A DNA stretch of 64,000 bases from Campylobacter concisus. GTDB taxonomy: Bacteria > Campylobacterota > Campylobacteria > Campylobacterales > Campylobacteraceae. Shown here piece after piece: positions 19,201-27,014 of this stretch. Both the position numbers and the translations under genes were made by a program. The notes under the pieces were generated by a model, which did not search any database, was not told the origin of the DNA, and saw nothing but the letters and a program-made list of their open reading frames with translations. Position 1 is the first letter of the stretch. Each line of letters opens with the position of its first letter. The stretch covers positions 868,001 through 932,000 of the forward strand of contig NZ_PIQS01000001.1 in NCBI RefSeq assembly GCF_003048405.1, in the 5' to 3' direction.

Positions 19201-21308
19201 TAGTAAAAGACAATAACGGCAAATTAATAGCCAAAAATGGTAGTGAAGAGCTTGATATTACCGATGATACTGATGGCAATAAGGTGGTCAAATATACACT
19301 TGGCTTAACAGAAGATCATAAGACTATCATTAATGCCAAGGTTACTGATAATACTGGTGCTGATAAGGTTGAGACAAATAGCGATATTACGCTTGATGCT
19401 CAAGGTAGCGGTTCTGGAACAGGCTTTAGGCTATTTATTGATGAGGATAAAGATAGAAACGGAGTTCTAAGTAGAGATGAAGCCATGAAGGATGGAAATT
19501 TAAATACCACTTCGGCAATACTTCAAATCCCAACCACTGTAAATAGTGGCGATACTATAAAAGTTAAGGTAAATGGTGGGGCAGAGAAAACTTATACCGT
19601 TGCTTCAAATGATGGTACAAACGTTACTATAAAAGATGCGGGTGGCAGCATTGTTGCACTTGAGCCAGGAAATAAACTAAAAATTTCTAATGTTCATATA
19701 GATAAAGATCATCCAGCAGTGGTTGAAGCTACTATAAATGGAGTAACAAAGACAGCTAAAGCTACATTGGAGTCAGTAGATACTAAAAATTTAAAGATTG
19801 AATTTGTTGAAGATAATGCAAGTAGAGACAATGTAATAGACAGAGATGAAGCTATTTTGGACAATGATATAAAAAAGACAATTATAAGCGTTCAGGTGCC
19901 GCATAATGTCACAAATGGTGATAAGATAGCAGTAACTATAAAAGAGCCTCAAGCTAATGGCACAACAGGGTCTAGAACCATAACTTATACAGTTTCAAAA
20001 ACTGCTAATGGTAAAATTTCATTAACAGATGATAGTGATACTACTCATACTCCACATGAACTAGAAAATAACACTATAAAAATTCCTGGCGTTGCTATGC
20101 TTCCAGGTCGTGAAACTAGTGCAGTAGCTACTATAACAAATGGTGCTGAGACTACAACTAGCAGCGAAGCAAAAGCTAAACTTGCACCTTTAAGTGAAGC
20201 GGGATTAAGTGTAAGCATAGTTGCTGATAAAAATGATAATGGCATTATCTCAAGAGATGAGTCAGGTAGTAAAATTTCAAAGGTTCATGTTTCTATCCCA
20301 GGAAGTGTTGTAGCTGGTGATAAGATAGATGTCAAGATAACAAATCCTAACGGATCTATCTTAACTAAACATTATAAAGTTATGGGAAAAGATGTAAATG
20401 GAAAAATTACACTTAAAAATTTAGATGATAATTCTCAACAAACGCTTGATAGAGATAATCCACTTGATCTCAATGCTACTATCGCAGTTGATAAAGAAAC
20501 AAAAGCTGAAGTTACTCTAACTGACACATTTGGTGAGAGCAAAACAGTAAGCGATACGGCACATGCTGAGATCGATGCTATAAGAGGTATCATGTTTAAT
20601 AAAGATATAAAAACCTCAGAAAGTGGTGAGAGATCTACTACGGTTAAAGTTTATCTTAATGAAGATGCCAGAAATGGAGATACGGTAGAGTTTAAATACA
20701 CTGATCCAGACACCCATGCATTAACCAAGACTGCAACACATACTTTATCGGCTGAAGATATAACAAAAGGTGTATTCGAGCAATCATTAGATATTAATGC
20801 TAGATCAGCTTATGATTTGGAAGTCAAAGCTACTCTTAAGACCTCGGATTCGGACGGTTTAGTGTCTAAGTCTTACGAGCCTTATAAACCACTTCATATA
20901 GGCGTTGAAAACTATACGGTTAAATTTGACGCAAGTAAAGATATGAAAGGTGGCGAAGGTCATGATACTTTGGTGTTTGATAAGCAAATAGTTGATCTTA
21001 GAGGCATTGCTAATCTTGATTCAAAAGTGGAAAGCTTTGAAAACCTTGAGCTTAAAGGAGAAACAAAGATCAAATTTAATGCACAAAACATCCTTGATAT
21101 CACTGATAATCCTGACACTGTGCTCAAGATAAAAGGTGGTGATGTTGATGCTAATGGCAATAAAATCACAAAAGTTGATCTAGTTCATAAATGGACTGAA
21201 GATCATTCATATGATACTGCTGGATTTAAAGGCTACTCAAGCATAGATCAAATAAATGGAAAAACTATCCATATCCAAATAGACGACAAAATCCAAACCG
21301 ATCTTTAA
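16278..21308 (+). CDS. LapA-like retained T1SS adhesin with calcium-loop/Ig-like repeats
   Basis: A 1676-residue surface protein, TTG start after AAGGAG. Residues 1-95 resemble the LapA/BapA retention module (GVVKFISGKAVAIDQNGNE, LKVGDILYMGE, ITIVGNDTLALN) that plugs the outer-membrane TolC-like pore. Two TAAGG motifs at residues 100-104 and 106-110 match the LapG-type cleavage site. From residue 168 to ~1540 there are about eleven Ig-like repeats; several open with EF-hand-type loops such as DLNNDGTLSRVE (173-184). The C-terminus (GGEGHDTLVFD, then LDSKVESFENLEL) looks like a type I secretion domain. No RTX array is obvious. No transporter or LapG gene is nearby. Confidence 0.82.
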   Translation: MAKEAGVVKFISGKAVAIDQNGNERELKVGDILYMGESIKTSDAADKITIVSNNGKEITIVGNDTLALNQSTIGAEGLADVSDLQNAILNGGDLTKLEETAAGGNTAAGGGDGVSLSDAKFAEGGHYSNINATYRNLSDTNRAFASYDSPISGYNGGDDTIIPSNPLVTFISDLNNDGTLSRVEHARDTNLNTSKVLITIPNDGTVRAGDILNITITKPDGNTENKTIPITPTIISNGYQFDAPIQTGKISKVDATIINFQGNISGRSEDSVTSSGFSAPEVKFTEDNSPDNNLLTYTENAKDGKLNETPVLITVKDVIVGDVLHVTLTKPDGTTEVKNVSIDQNIIDNGYKISNMPVEHGKPSKVEAYVADSTNTMRSAVASDSTTLDVKPTLKFTEDTDDNIYLYDNENKQDNDFRSTTVEITLPKDVVIGDKIVITYTDPLTRQDTTKEISLTQEMIDNQKVNTSLPIFPDVRTSASVHVVDKNNVRKSEESDQDSVMPIGRNLEMTLPEEKTLHEISRQESTDDNEVNKTTARITLPNKIDNGDKLTLTITGPDPDDPVNNPSKTYTREFTIHMDSKGAVTSVTENGTSNVLTPIKASDNQYIINVSGIQLKHGEDTTIKAKVTNLNPNRHTSINEPEVSASLEYVKKPEVIFGEANGTRSMSREQAMSDHDLNSTTVTIKLPKNAVSGDKLTVTIKEPNEATAREIKYTIGKDNNGKFFVKDSDGNKIDTETDGRSFKISGIKTATGLETKVTAEIKDKDGIQHAEDTSTVTISNINDMAVYFKEDADRNVSLTRAESKDADGDLHKTTVVVKVPNNVIAGDVVTVKIDNGTSPKTYKVTGRDPSGKIMLEDTSTHASITASDKNEIEIPGVEIIAGKTINVTTETTDASGGKKAEAQNHNTLEKLHEDMEITFEKDTNNDGILGSTEATGATTIATIKLPSNFVLGDKLIVESHNEDTPNNKTTKTYEIVKDNNGKLIAKNGSEELDITDDTDGNKVVKYTLGLTEDHKTIINAKVTDNTGADKVETNSDITLDAQGSGSGTGFRLFIDEDKDRNGVLSRDEAMKDGNLNTTSAILQIPTTVNSGDTIKVKVNGGAEKTYTVASNDGTNVTIKDAGGSIVALEPGNKLKISNVHIDKDHPAVVEATINGVTKTAKATLESVDTKNLKIEFVEDNASRDNVIDRDEAILDNDIKKTIISVQVPHNVTNGDKIAVTIKEPQANGTTGSRTITYTVSKTANGKISLTDDSDTTHTPHELENNTIKIPGVAMLPGRETSAVATITNGAETTTSSEAKAKLAPLSEAGLSVSIVADKNDNGIISRDESGSKISKVHVSIPGSVVAGDKIDVKITNPNGSILTKHYKVMGKDVNGKITLKNLDDNSQQTLDRDNPLDLNATIAVDKETKAEVTLTDTFGESKTVSDTAHAEIDAIRGIMFNKDIKTSESGERSTTVKVYLNEDARNGDTVEFKYTDPDTHALTKTATHTLSAEDITKGVFEQSLDINARSAYDLEVKATLKTSDSDGLVSKSYEPYKPLHIGVENYTVKFDASKDMKGGEGHDTLVFDKQIVDLRGIANLDSKVESFENLELKGETKIKFNAQNILDITDNPDTVLKIKGGDVDANGNKITKVDLVHKWTEDHSYDTAGFKGYSSIDQINGKTIHIQIDDKIQTDL

Positions 21309-21314
21309 TCCCCA

Positions 21315-21342
21315 AAATGAGTGCGTAAATTCGCACTCATTT
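21315..21342 (+). terminator. Terminator after adhesin gene
   Basis: AAATGAGTGCG and CGCACTCATTT form a perfect 11-bp stem with a TAAATT loop, seven bases after the adhesin stop. Confidence 0.85.
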
Positions 21343-21408
21343 CAAACTCAAACTCACATTATTTTTTAAGTCTTGTTTTACTAATATTTGCTCCTTAAAG
21401 GAGAAAAT

Positions 21409-22002
21409 ATGAAAAATTTAATAGTCGTTATTATAGTTATCGCTGCACTTGCTTTTGGTGCTTTTAAGTATATAAATTCATTTGTTGCACTTGATGAAAA
21501 TGTAAATGCAAAGTGGTCGCAGGTGTTAAATCAATATAAAAGAAGGGCTGAGCTTGTGCCAAATTTAGTTGAAACTGTAAAAGGCTACGCAGCTCATGAG
21601 CAAAAAATTTTTGAAGATGTGGCAAATGCTAGAAGCAAGAGCATGCAAGTAAGCGTTGATGCAAGTGGTCTTAGCGATGAAGCTAAGATGAAAGAATTTA
21701 TGACAGCACAAAGCTCATTTGGCTTGGCGCTTGGTAGGCTTATGGCAGTTAGCGAGAACTATCCAGAACTAAAAGCAAATCAAAATTTCTTATCTCTTCA
21801 GAGTCAGCTTGAAGGTACGCAAAACCGTATAAGCGTAGCAATGCATGATTATATCGAAGCTGTAAAAGAGTATAACGTAGCCCTTAGAAGCTTTCCAAAT
21901 AAATTTATAGCAAATACTTTTTATCCCGAGCTAAAGCCAAAACAAAATCTTGAAATAAGTAACGAAGAGAAGATAAATCCAAAAGTTTCATTTGAGAAAT
22001 GA
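21409..22002 (+). CDS. lemA: LemA family protein
   Basis: A 197-residue LemA protein: one N-terminal membrane helix (residues 3-20) and a four-helix coiled body. The family motif is clear in NAKWSQVLNQYKRRAELVPNL and VETVKGYAAHE, with ARSKS following. The ATG at 21409 has AAAGGAG upstream. The exact function of LemA is not settled; it is usually next to TPM-domain genes, as here, and the pair is often linked to envelope stress or membrane-protein quality control. Its stop overlaps the next start by four bases. Confidence 0.92.
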   Translation: MKNLIVVIIVIAALAFGAFKYINSFVALDENVNAKWSQVLNQYKRRAELVPNLVETVKGYAAHEQKIFEDVANARSKSMQVSVDASGLSDEAKMKEFMTAQSSFGLALGRLMAVSENYPELKANQNFLSLQSQLEGTQNRISVAMHDYIEAVKEYNVALRSFPNKFIANTFYPELKPKQNLEISNEEKINPKVSFEK

Positions 22003-22856
22003 TGAAGAAAATTTTTGCTCTTTTATTTTTTACATTTTGCTTTTGTTTTGCCATAAATTTTAACGAGCAGATAAATGATGAGGCTCAAATTTTCTCTAAA
22101 AATGAGAAAGCTGAGCTTTTAAGCTTGGTGCAAAATTATGAGCAAAATAGTACGACGCAAATTGCTATCGTGACGCTTAAATCACTAGAAAATAAAAGCA
22201 TAGAAGAGATCTCCCTTGAGGTAGCTAGAGGCTACAAGCTGGGACAAAAACAAAGCAACAACGGAGTGCTTTTAATAATCGCTCCAAACGATAGAAAAGT
22301 ACGTATAGAAGTTGGTTATGGACTCGAAGGTGTGCTAACTGACGCTATATCAAGCCAGATCATAAATGATGTGATAGTGCCTAAATTTAAGCAAGGCGAT
22401 ATGGGCGGTGGCGTGATAGAGGGCATAAGAGCCATCATAAAGGTAGCTAGTGGCGAAGAATTTGAAAGCGAGAGTGATGAAGAAGAGATACCGTTTGGAA
22501 TAGTTGCCTTTTTTGCTGGCATGATCTCGTGTTTTATCTCTGGCTTTTTAGGTAAATTTTTTATGCGAGTTGGCTTTAGCGCGTGTTTTGCAGGGCTGAT
22601 ATCTACGGTATTTGAGCAATTTTCTAGCGTGCAAAATTACTTCATTGTCTTTGCCATTGTGTTTGTAATATTTTTTATTATTTTAAAAAATGCCTTTAAA
22701 AAAAATACTCAAAGCAAAAATACACACAGTGATTTCGGGCGTGATAGATCAGACTCAAATAGCAGTGGCAACGGCCATTCAAGCAGTTCAAGAGGTGGTG
22801 GCTTTAGTGGCGGCGGAGGCGGTTTTGGCGGAGGTGGAGCAAGTGGCAGTTGGTAA
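21999..22856 (+). CDS. TPM-domain membrane protein (YgcG-like)
   Basis: A 285-residue protein with a signal peptide (KKIFALLFFTFCFCFA), a TPM domain at ~20-150 (INDEAQIFSKNEKAEL, IAIVTLKSLENKS, VRIEVGYGLEGVLTDAIS), two or three membrane helices at ~165-235, and a Ser/Gly-rich tail ending GGGGFGGGGASGSW. The Gly-rich end with terminal SW is typical of TPM proteins paired with LemA. The domain faces the periplasm in this topology. Its start lies within the lemA stop codon, so the two are coupled. Confidence 0.9.
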   Translation: MMKKIFALLFFTFCFCFAINFNEQINDEAQIFSKNEKAELLSLVQNYEQNSTTQIAIVTLKSLENKSIEEISLEVARGYKLGQKQSNNGVLLIIAPNDRKVRIEVGYGLEGVLTDAISSQIINDVIVPKFKQGDMGGGVIEGIRAIIKVASGEEFESESDEEEIPFGIVAFFAGMISCFISGFLGKFFMRVGFSACFAGLISTVFEQFSSVQNYFIVFAIVFVIFFIILKNAFKKNTQSKNTHSDFGRDRSDSNSSGNGHSSSSRGGGFSGGGGGFGGGGASGSW

Positions 22857-22922
22857 AATTTCATCAAAGATTAGTTTGTAAAACTCAAACCCTTTAAAAT
22901 ATATAAAAACTTAGGAGCAAAG

Positions 22923-23603
22923 ATGCTAGCTGGTGAGTTGCTTAAAAGCCATTTTTCTAAATTTGATCTGGTGGCAGTGCTTAGTAAATTTTTAGAGCAA
23001 AGTCATTTTGATAAAGAAAAATTTGATCTGCTCAAACAAAATAACTTTAAAATTTTAGATAAAAATATAAAGCAAGAGATAGTTGGTACTACTGGTTTTA
23101 AAGAGTTTTTTGACGATAAATTTCAGAGTTTTTTATGCGAGCTTATGCAAAGTAAAGTTTTGATTGTTTCTGGCAAAGAGTATAAATTTAGCGAGCTTGA
23201 AATTTATACTTGTTTTGACGCAAATACCTACAAAAGGCAGTGTGAGGCAGGAGAGATTTACTTTCATAATTTTGGCTTTGACATATCTTTTAAAAGCGAG
23301 CCATCGCTTTATGGTGGCGTTTTAGTAAGAAGCCTAAAGCCTTTAAACGGGCAAAATTTTATCTTTGGACCAAGAAAATGTGCCTTACATATCTTAAATA
23401 GCAAAATTAGTAATTTAAATTTTGATCTAAAAGAGGTTGATTTTAGAAAAGATGAGATTACTTTTACGCCACGTATTAGATCATTTAGCGATGAAAATCA
23501 GCAAAAAAATGATTGCCTTAGAGCATTTACTGCTGAGTTTGAAAAAGCCTTAGAGTTTGATGAAAATTATAAAAAGAGATTAAATGCCTATAAAAAGGGG
23601 TGA
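22923..23603 (+). CDS. Hypothetical protein, possibly 3-methyladenine-glycosylase-like
   Basis: A 226-residue soluble protein starting at an ATG after TAGGAGCAAAG. The central segment has SLYGGVLVRSLKPLNG and then GPRKCALHI. This pattern resembles the GGVLIRALEP...GPGKL core of alkyladenine (AAG/MPG) DNA glycosylases, and the C-terminal TPRIR resembles that family's later strand. The N-terminal ~70 residues, rich in Phe and Lys, match nothing I know. The glycosylase idea is weak. Its 3' end overlaps the phosphopantetheinyl transferase fragment by 20 bases. Confidence 0.6.
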   Translation: MLAGELLKSHFSKFDLVAVLSKFLEQSHFDKEKFDLLKQNNFKILDKNIKQEIVGTTGFKEFFDDKFQSFLCELMQSKVLIVSGKEYKFSELEIYTCFDANTYKRQCEAGEIYFHNFGFDISFKSEPSLYGGVLVRSLKPLNGQNFIFGPRKCALHILNSKISNLNFDLKEVDFRKDEITFTPRIRSFSDENQQKNDCLRAFTAEFEKALEFDENYKKRLNAYKKG

Positions 23604-23847
23604 AATTTATCTTTTTATCAGCTTTTGTGGTGAGAAATTTAGCCCAAAAATGCTAGATAAAAAAGATCGCAGAAGAGTAAAAAAATACCCAAATTTAATA
23701 AAACAAAACTCATTTAAAATATCTCGCTACTTAAAATTTAAAGCAAAGATGCGAGGCAAAATCTGTCTTTCTCATAAAGAAAATATCGCAGTTTTAGCCA
23801 TTTCAAAAGAAAAGATCGGAGTCGAAAATTTAAAAAAGAAATTTTAG
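23584..23847 (+). pseudogene. 4'-phosphopantetheinyl transferase, N-terminal fragment
   Basis: An 87-codon frame with the opening of a Sfp-type phosphopantetheinyl transferase: DRRRVKKYP, then SRYLKFKA, then CLSHKENIAVLAIS and GVE. In intact enzymes the last block reads SHx..vAvA....iGVDvE, and some 100-130 residues with the Mg-binding Glu and KEA motif follow. Here the frame breaks to TAG ten residues after GV. The aspartate of GVD is also gone, so the fragment cannot be active. I read it as a deletion remnant rather than a small gene. Confidence 0.55.
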
Positions 23848-23858
23848 CTCTAAAATCA

Positions 23859-24434
23859 ATGAAGGATTTTAAGAAATTTATGCTTGATGAAAATGCAAGT
23901 GTGGCTTACGCGAGCGGCTTTGTAAAAGGGGCGCAAAGTGATGAGGTGCTGAAGCGCCACAACGCTTTTAGTCTAAATTTTGCTGATTCGCTAAATGAGA
24001 GTCTAACTCAGGCAAAAGAGCTTGCTCTAAAGCTAAAAATAGCAGCGCTTGTGATCGCCTTTTTACTGCTATGGGTTTATTTTAGTGCGCTTATCTCGGC
24101 ACTTGTGATGGGCATCATCATCTTTAGGGTGCTTCTTACGCTCTTTATCTTTGCCATTTTTGGCGTAAATTTAAGCATTTTTGGTGTCTTTGGACTCATG
24201 CTTGCAAGTGCTGTTGGGATTGATTACATAATATTTGCGCTAAATGAGAGCCTTAGTGAAAAAGAGCGAATTTATGGGATATTTTGCGCATTTATCACGA
24301 GTTTTATCTCGTTTTTTACTCTTTCTTTTAGCCAGACCGCGGCTCTTAGCGTATTTGGATTAAGCGTTAGCCTTTGCGTGCTGATATACGGGCTATGTGC
24401 TAGCGTTTTATCTTGTAAAAATATAAAAATTTAG
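23859..24434 (+). pseudogene. MMPL/RND exporter, C-terminal remnant
   Basis: A 191-codon frame that looks like only the last quarter of an MMPL-type exporter (normally ~750-800 residues). It has five hydrophobic helices and the C-terminal RND signatures FGLMLASAVGIDYIIFALNE and LSFSQTAALSVFGLSV, comparable to the GIGIDYxLF and SxxPALxxFG blocks of exporters in aryl-polyene-type lipid clusters. The other transmembrane half and both periplasmic domains are absent. Beside a truncated phosphopantetheinyl transferase, it suggests a collapsed polyketide/fatty-acid-like cluster. The cluster type is inference. Confidence 0.6.
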
Positions 24435-24482
24435 TTTGATTTTCAGGCTCCAAGTGGCTTGTCTAGCTCGGGGCTTTGGTTT

Positions 24483-25732
24483 TTACATTATAACGGCTAG
24501 TTTGCCTGTGCCGGCGTTTTTATTTACCTCGTTTTGGACGTCTGAGGCTTTGAGGAGCTCAAATTTATATGGGGGCTCAAATGGCGGCTTGGTTAGCTTT
24601 TCGCAAACGCTGCCTTTTTTTGAAAGGTCTATGTTGCCGCTTTCAAAAATGGTGCCTTTGTTACACTTGTAGCTTATTTTGACGCCATTTGTAAAGTAGT
24701 TGTTTTGAGCGTATACTAGCGAGTCAAAGCGCACGCCAATGGCGTATTTTTGGTCATAGAAGTCATCTTTTGAGTCATAAAAGTTGTTATAGACGTGCAC
24801 CTTTGCATTGCGTGCCATAGGTAGGCGTTGCGCGCAGCTGTCAAAAACGTTATGAGCGACCGTTATAGTCCTTGTTTCGCTGCTGCCGTCAGAGTCTCTT
24901 GAGCCAATTAACATCGTTTTATCATGGTTTTCAAAGATGTTGTGCGAGATCGTGATAGCTGCACTATCTCCCTTGATGTCGCATAGTCCGTCGTAAGTCT
25001 GCCATTTGGTAAGCTCTCCGCCTGCTAAATGCACATGACTAAGCTCGGCCGTGTCCTTAAAATGGCAGTGATCTACCCAGATGTTTTTGCTTGACTCTAT
25101 GCTGACGCCATCATATTGCGCATTAAAGCCGTCATTTTTTTGTATATCTGGAAATGGATTAAAAGCATCTTCGATCTTCATATTGCGGATTGCGATATTT
25201 TGGACATTTTTTAACAAAAGCGAGCCACCTTTTATGCCTGAGTTTTTGCCTAAGCCAATTATCGTGGTGTTGCTAGCTACCGGCACTATGATGAGCTTTT
25301 TGTACTCGTTGGCTAAATTTTTGCGAAGTGCTGCTAACTTTGGATCTTGCGAACCATCTAAATTTGCACGGCATGAAGCGCCGTAAGCCTGCATAAATTT
25401 GGCATAAGAGCTAAACTCGCCACCGCTAATCTCACTTATAAATTTATCCAGCCCATCGCTATTGCCATTTTGTGGGATCTTGCCTTCGCTAAGGTCTATG
25501 AGCCCATCCACATAGATGACGTAACCACCCATTTGAGCGTTTTTACGAGCTCTTGTCTATCTTTTACAACGACTTCTTTACTCTCTTTGCCGGCATATCC
25601 GCCAAAATTTTGCTCTGCACCAATGCTAGCGTAACCAAAGGGCGAGTCGCTTGCTTTTATCTCGCCTGCTTGAGCTAGAGCACCAAATGCAAATAACGAA
25701 GAAACGGCTAGAAACAATATCTTTTTAAACAT
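24483..25732 (-). pseudogene. Secreted pectate lyase (PL1-like), frameshifted
   Basis: Two minus-strand frames make one protein. 25732-25496 gives a signal peptide (MFKKILFLAVSSLFAFGALA) and the N-terminus to KDRQELVKTLK. 25532-24483 continues with GGYVIYVDGLIDLSEGKI. One base is missing in the AAA tract at 25532-25534; AAAA would restore the frame. The body shows pectate-lyase beta-helix motifs: NIWVDHCHF, TYDGLCDIKG, ITISHNIFENHDKTMLIGS, and KVHVYNNFYD preceded by QRLPMAR with the likely catalytic Arg. About 415 residues when joined. It may be a pseudogene, a phase-variable gene, or a sequencing error in a homopolymer. Confidence 0.78.
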
Positions 25733-25821
25733 CTTTAGCCTCCTAAATTTGGCTTTTTATTCTTGATATTTTGTTGCGAATATCGCCGTTAAATTTAGTG
25801 CAATTTTTAAAAAGGCAAAAT

Positions 25822-26919
25822 TTACGCGAAAAATATCTCGCTTTTTAGGCGAAGTAGGCATAGATAGGCGCTTAGCACGCTTTGCTCTCTTATGTAGTTG
25901 CGATCTCCTTTTAAAAGAAGCCTCTCAACCTCGATGTTGCCGTTTCTGTCACCAGCTGCGACGTAGACCGTGCCAACCGGCTTGCTAGCTGTGCCACCAC
26001 CTGGTCCAGCGATGCCGCTAATGGCAAGTGCAAAGTCCGCATTTGTCGTACTTAGCGTACCTTTTACCATTGCTTTTACGCAAGGCTCACTCACAGCTCC
26101 GTAAGTCTCTAAAATTTCATCCTCAACGCCCAACCACTCGTGCTTTATGTGGTTTGCGTAGGTTACTAGTGAGCCATCAAAGCTGGCTGAGACGCCGCCA
26201 TATCTTGCAAATTTAGCCGCGGCAAGCCCAGCCGTGCAAGACTCAGCAAATGAAATTTTAAGCCCATTTTGCATGAGCCTTTTTGCTACAAATTTGATCA
26301 CATCTTTTTGTGGGATAAATTTTTGCGAAAATAGCGTTTTTACCCCTTGCAAAAAGCTCTCGATCTGACCAAATTTATTACTTTTTGCTCTTACTAGTAT
26401 TAAATTTGGTAGGATCTGCGCAAGGGTTATATCGACCTCGTAAGTTTTAGCAAGCGGCAGCATAAGGATCCTCGCGCTATCAGCGTCGATGTCTATTAGA
26501 TGAAAGTAACTAAAATCAGGCTCGTACTCGACTAAAAACTCGCCCAGCTCTTCATTTGGATTAGCTTTTATGAGATTTATCTGGGCGTTATTTAGGCTAG
26601 CTAAAAAGCTATTTTTTGAGTAGTCTAAGCTATCTTTAAGTGCAAGTGTCGTGCTATCTTTTAGCTCGAGCGAGCCCCCAGTTAGCGTCGCTACGATCTT
26701 TGCGGCGATGGCAAAATTTTCATCCGAGCCAAAAATGCTTACAAAATCGTAATTTTTTGATAAATTTTCGATTATAAAAGGTAGCTCTTTGCTATTTTTT
26801 GGAGCAAAACTGACCACTCCAAGCTCGCCAAAATGATCCTCATAACTTTGAAAAATATAATTTAGAAATTCTCTATTTATCTCAAGATCTTCGCCTATTA
26901 TCAAGATACTTTGTCTCAT
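25822..26919 (-). CDS. CinA-family protein with PncC-like amidohydrolase domain
   Basis: A 365-residue protein. The C-terminal ~160 residues form the CinA/PncC nicotinamide-nucleotide amidohydrolase domain, with SFAESCTAGLAAAKFA (catalytic Ser-Cys region), GSLVTYANHIKHEWLGV, YGAVSEPCVKAM, AISGIAGPGGGTASKPVGTVYVA. The N-terminal half resembles the MoCF-like half of full CinA only loosely (LIIGEDLEINREF, FGSDENFAIAAKIVA) and lacks the usual GDE-type signature. Family members act on NMN. It is divergent from ileS, and a TATAAT at 26943-26948 precedes its ATG. Confidence 0.8.
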   Translation of the reverse strand: MRQSILIIGEDLEINREFLNYIFQSYEDHFGELGVVSFAPKNSKELPFIIENLSKNYDFVSIFGSDENFAIAAKIVATLTGGSLELKDSTTLALKDSLDYSKNSFLASLNNAQINLIKANPNEELGEFLVEYEPDFSYFHLIDIDADSARILMLPLAKTYEVDITLAQILPNLILVRAKSNKFGQIESFLQGVKTLFSQKFIPQKDVIKFVAKRLMQNGLKISFAESCTAGLAAAKFARYGGVSASFDGSLVTYANHIKHEWLGVEDEILETYGAVSEPCVKAMVKGTLSTTNADFALAISGIAGPGGGTASKPVGTVYVAAGDRNGNIEVERLLLKGDRNYIREQSVLSAYLCLLRLKSEIFFA

Positions 26920-26942
26920 TTTTAAGCTCCTTTTTTTGCCCC

Positions 26943-26948
26943 ATTATA
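26943..26948 (-). promoter_or_regulatory. -10 box for cinA-like gene
   Basis: The minus strand reads AATAGTATAATGGGG; TATAAT lies 24 bases before the ATG. Confidence 0.55.
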
Positions 26949-27014
26949 CTATTTTTCAGTGTGATTTAACCAGCACAGGTGTAAAATTAGCAAATTTTAA
27001 AATCAAGGTAAAAA

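Noticed and set aside
22690..22881. Val/Ala-rich frame MPLKKILKAKIHTVI
   Set aside because: Out-of-frame reading of the Ser/Gly-rich tail of the TPM protein.
24436..24672. Plus-strand frame starting MIFRLQVACLARGFG
   Set aside because: It is antisense to the intact C-terminal part of the pectate lyase, which has clear motifs.
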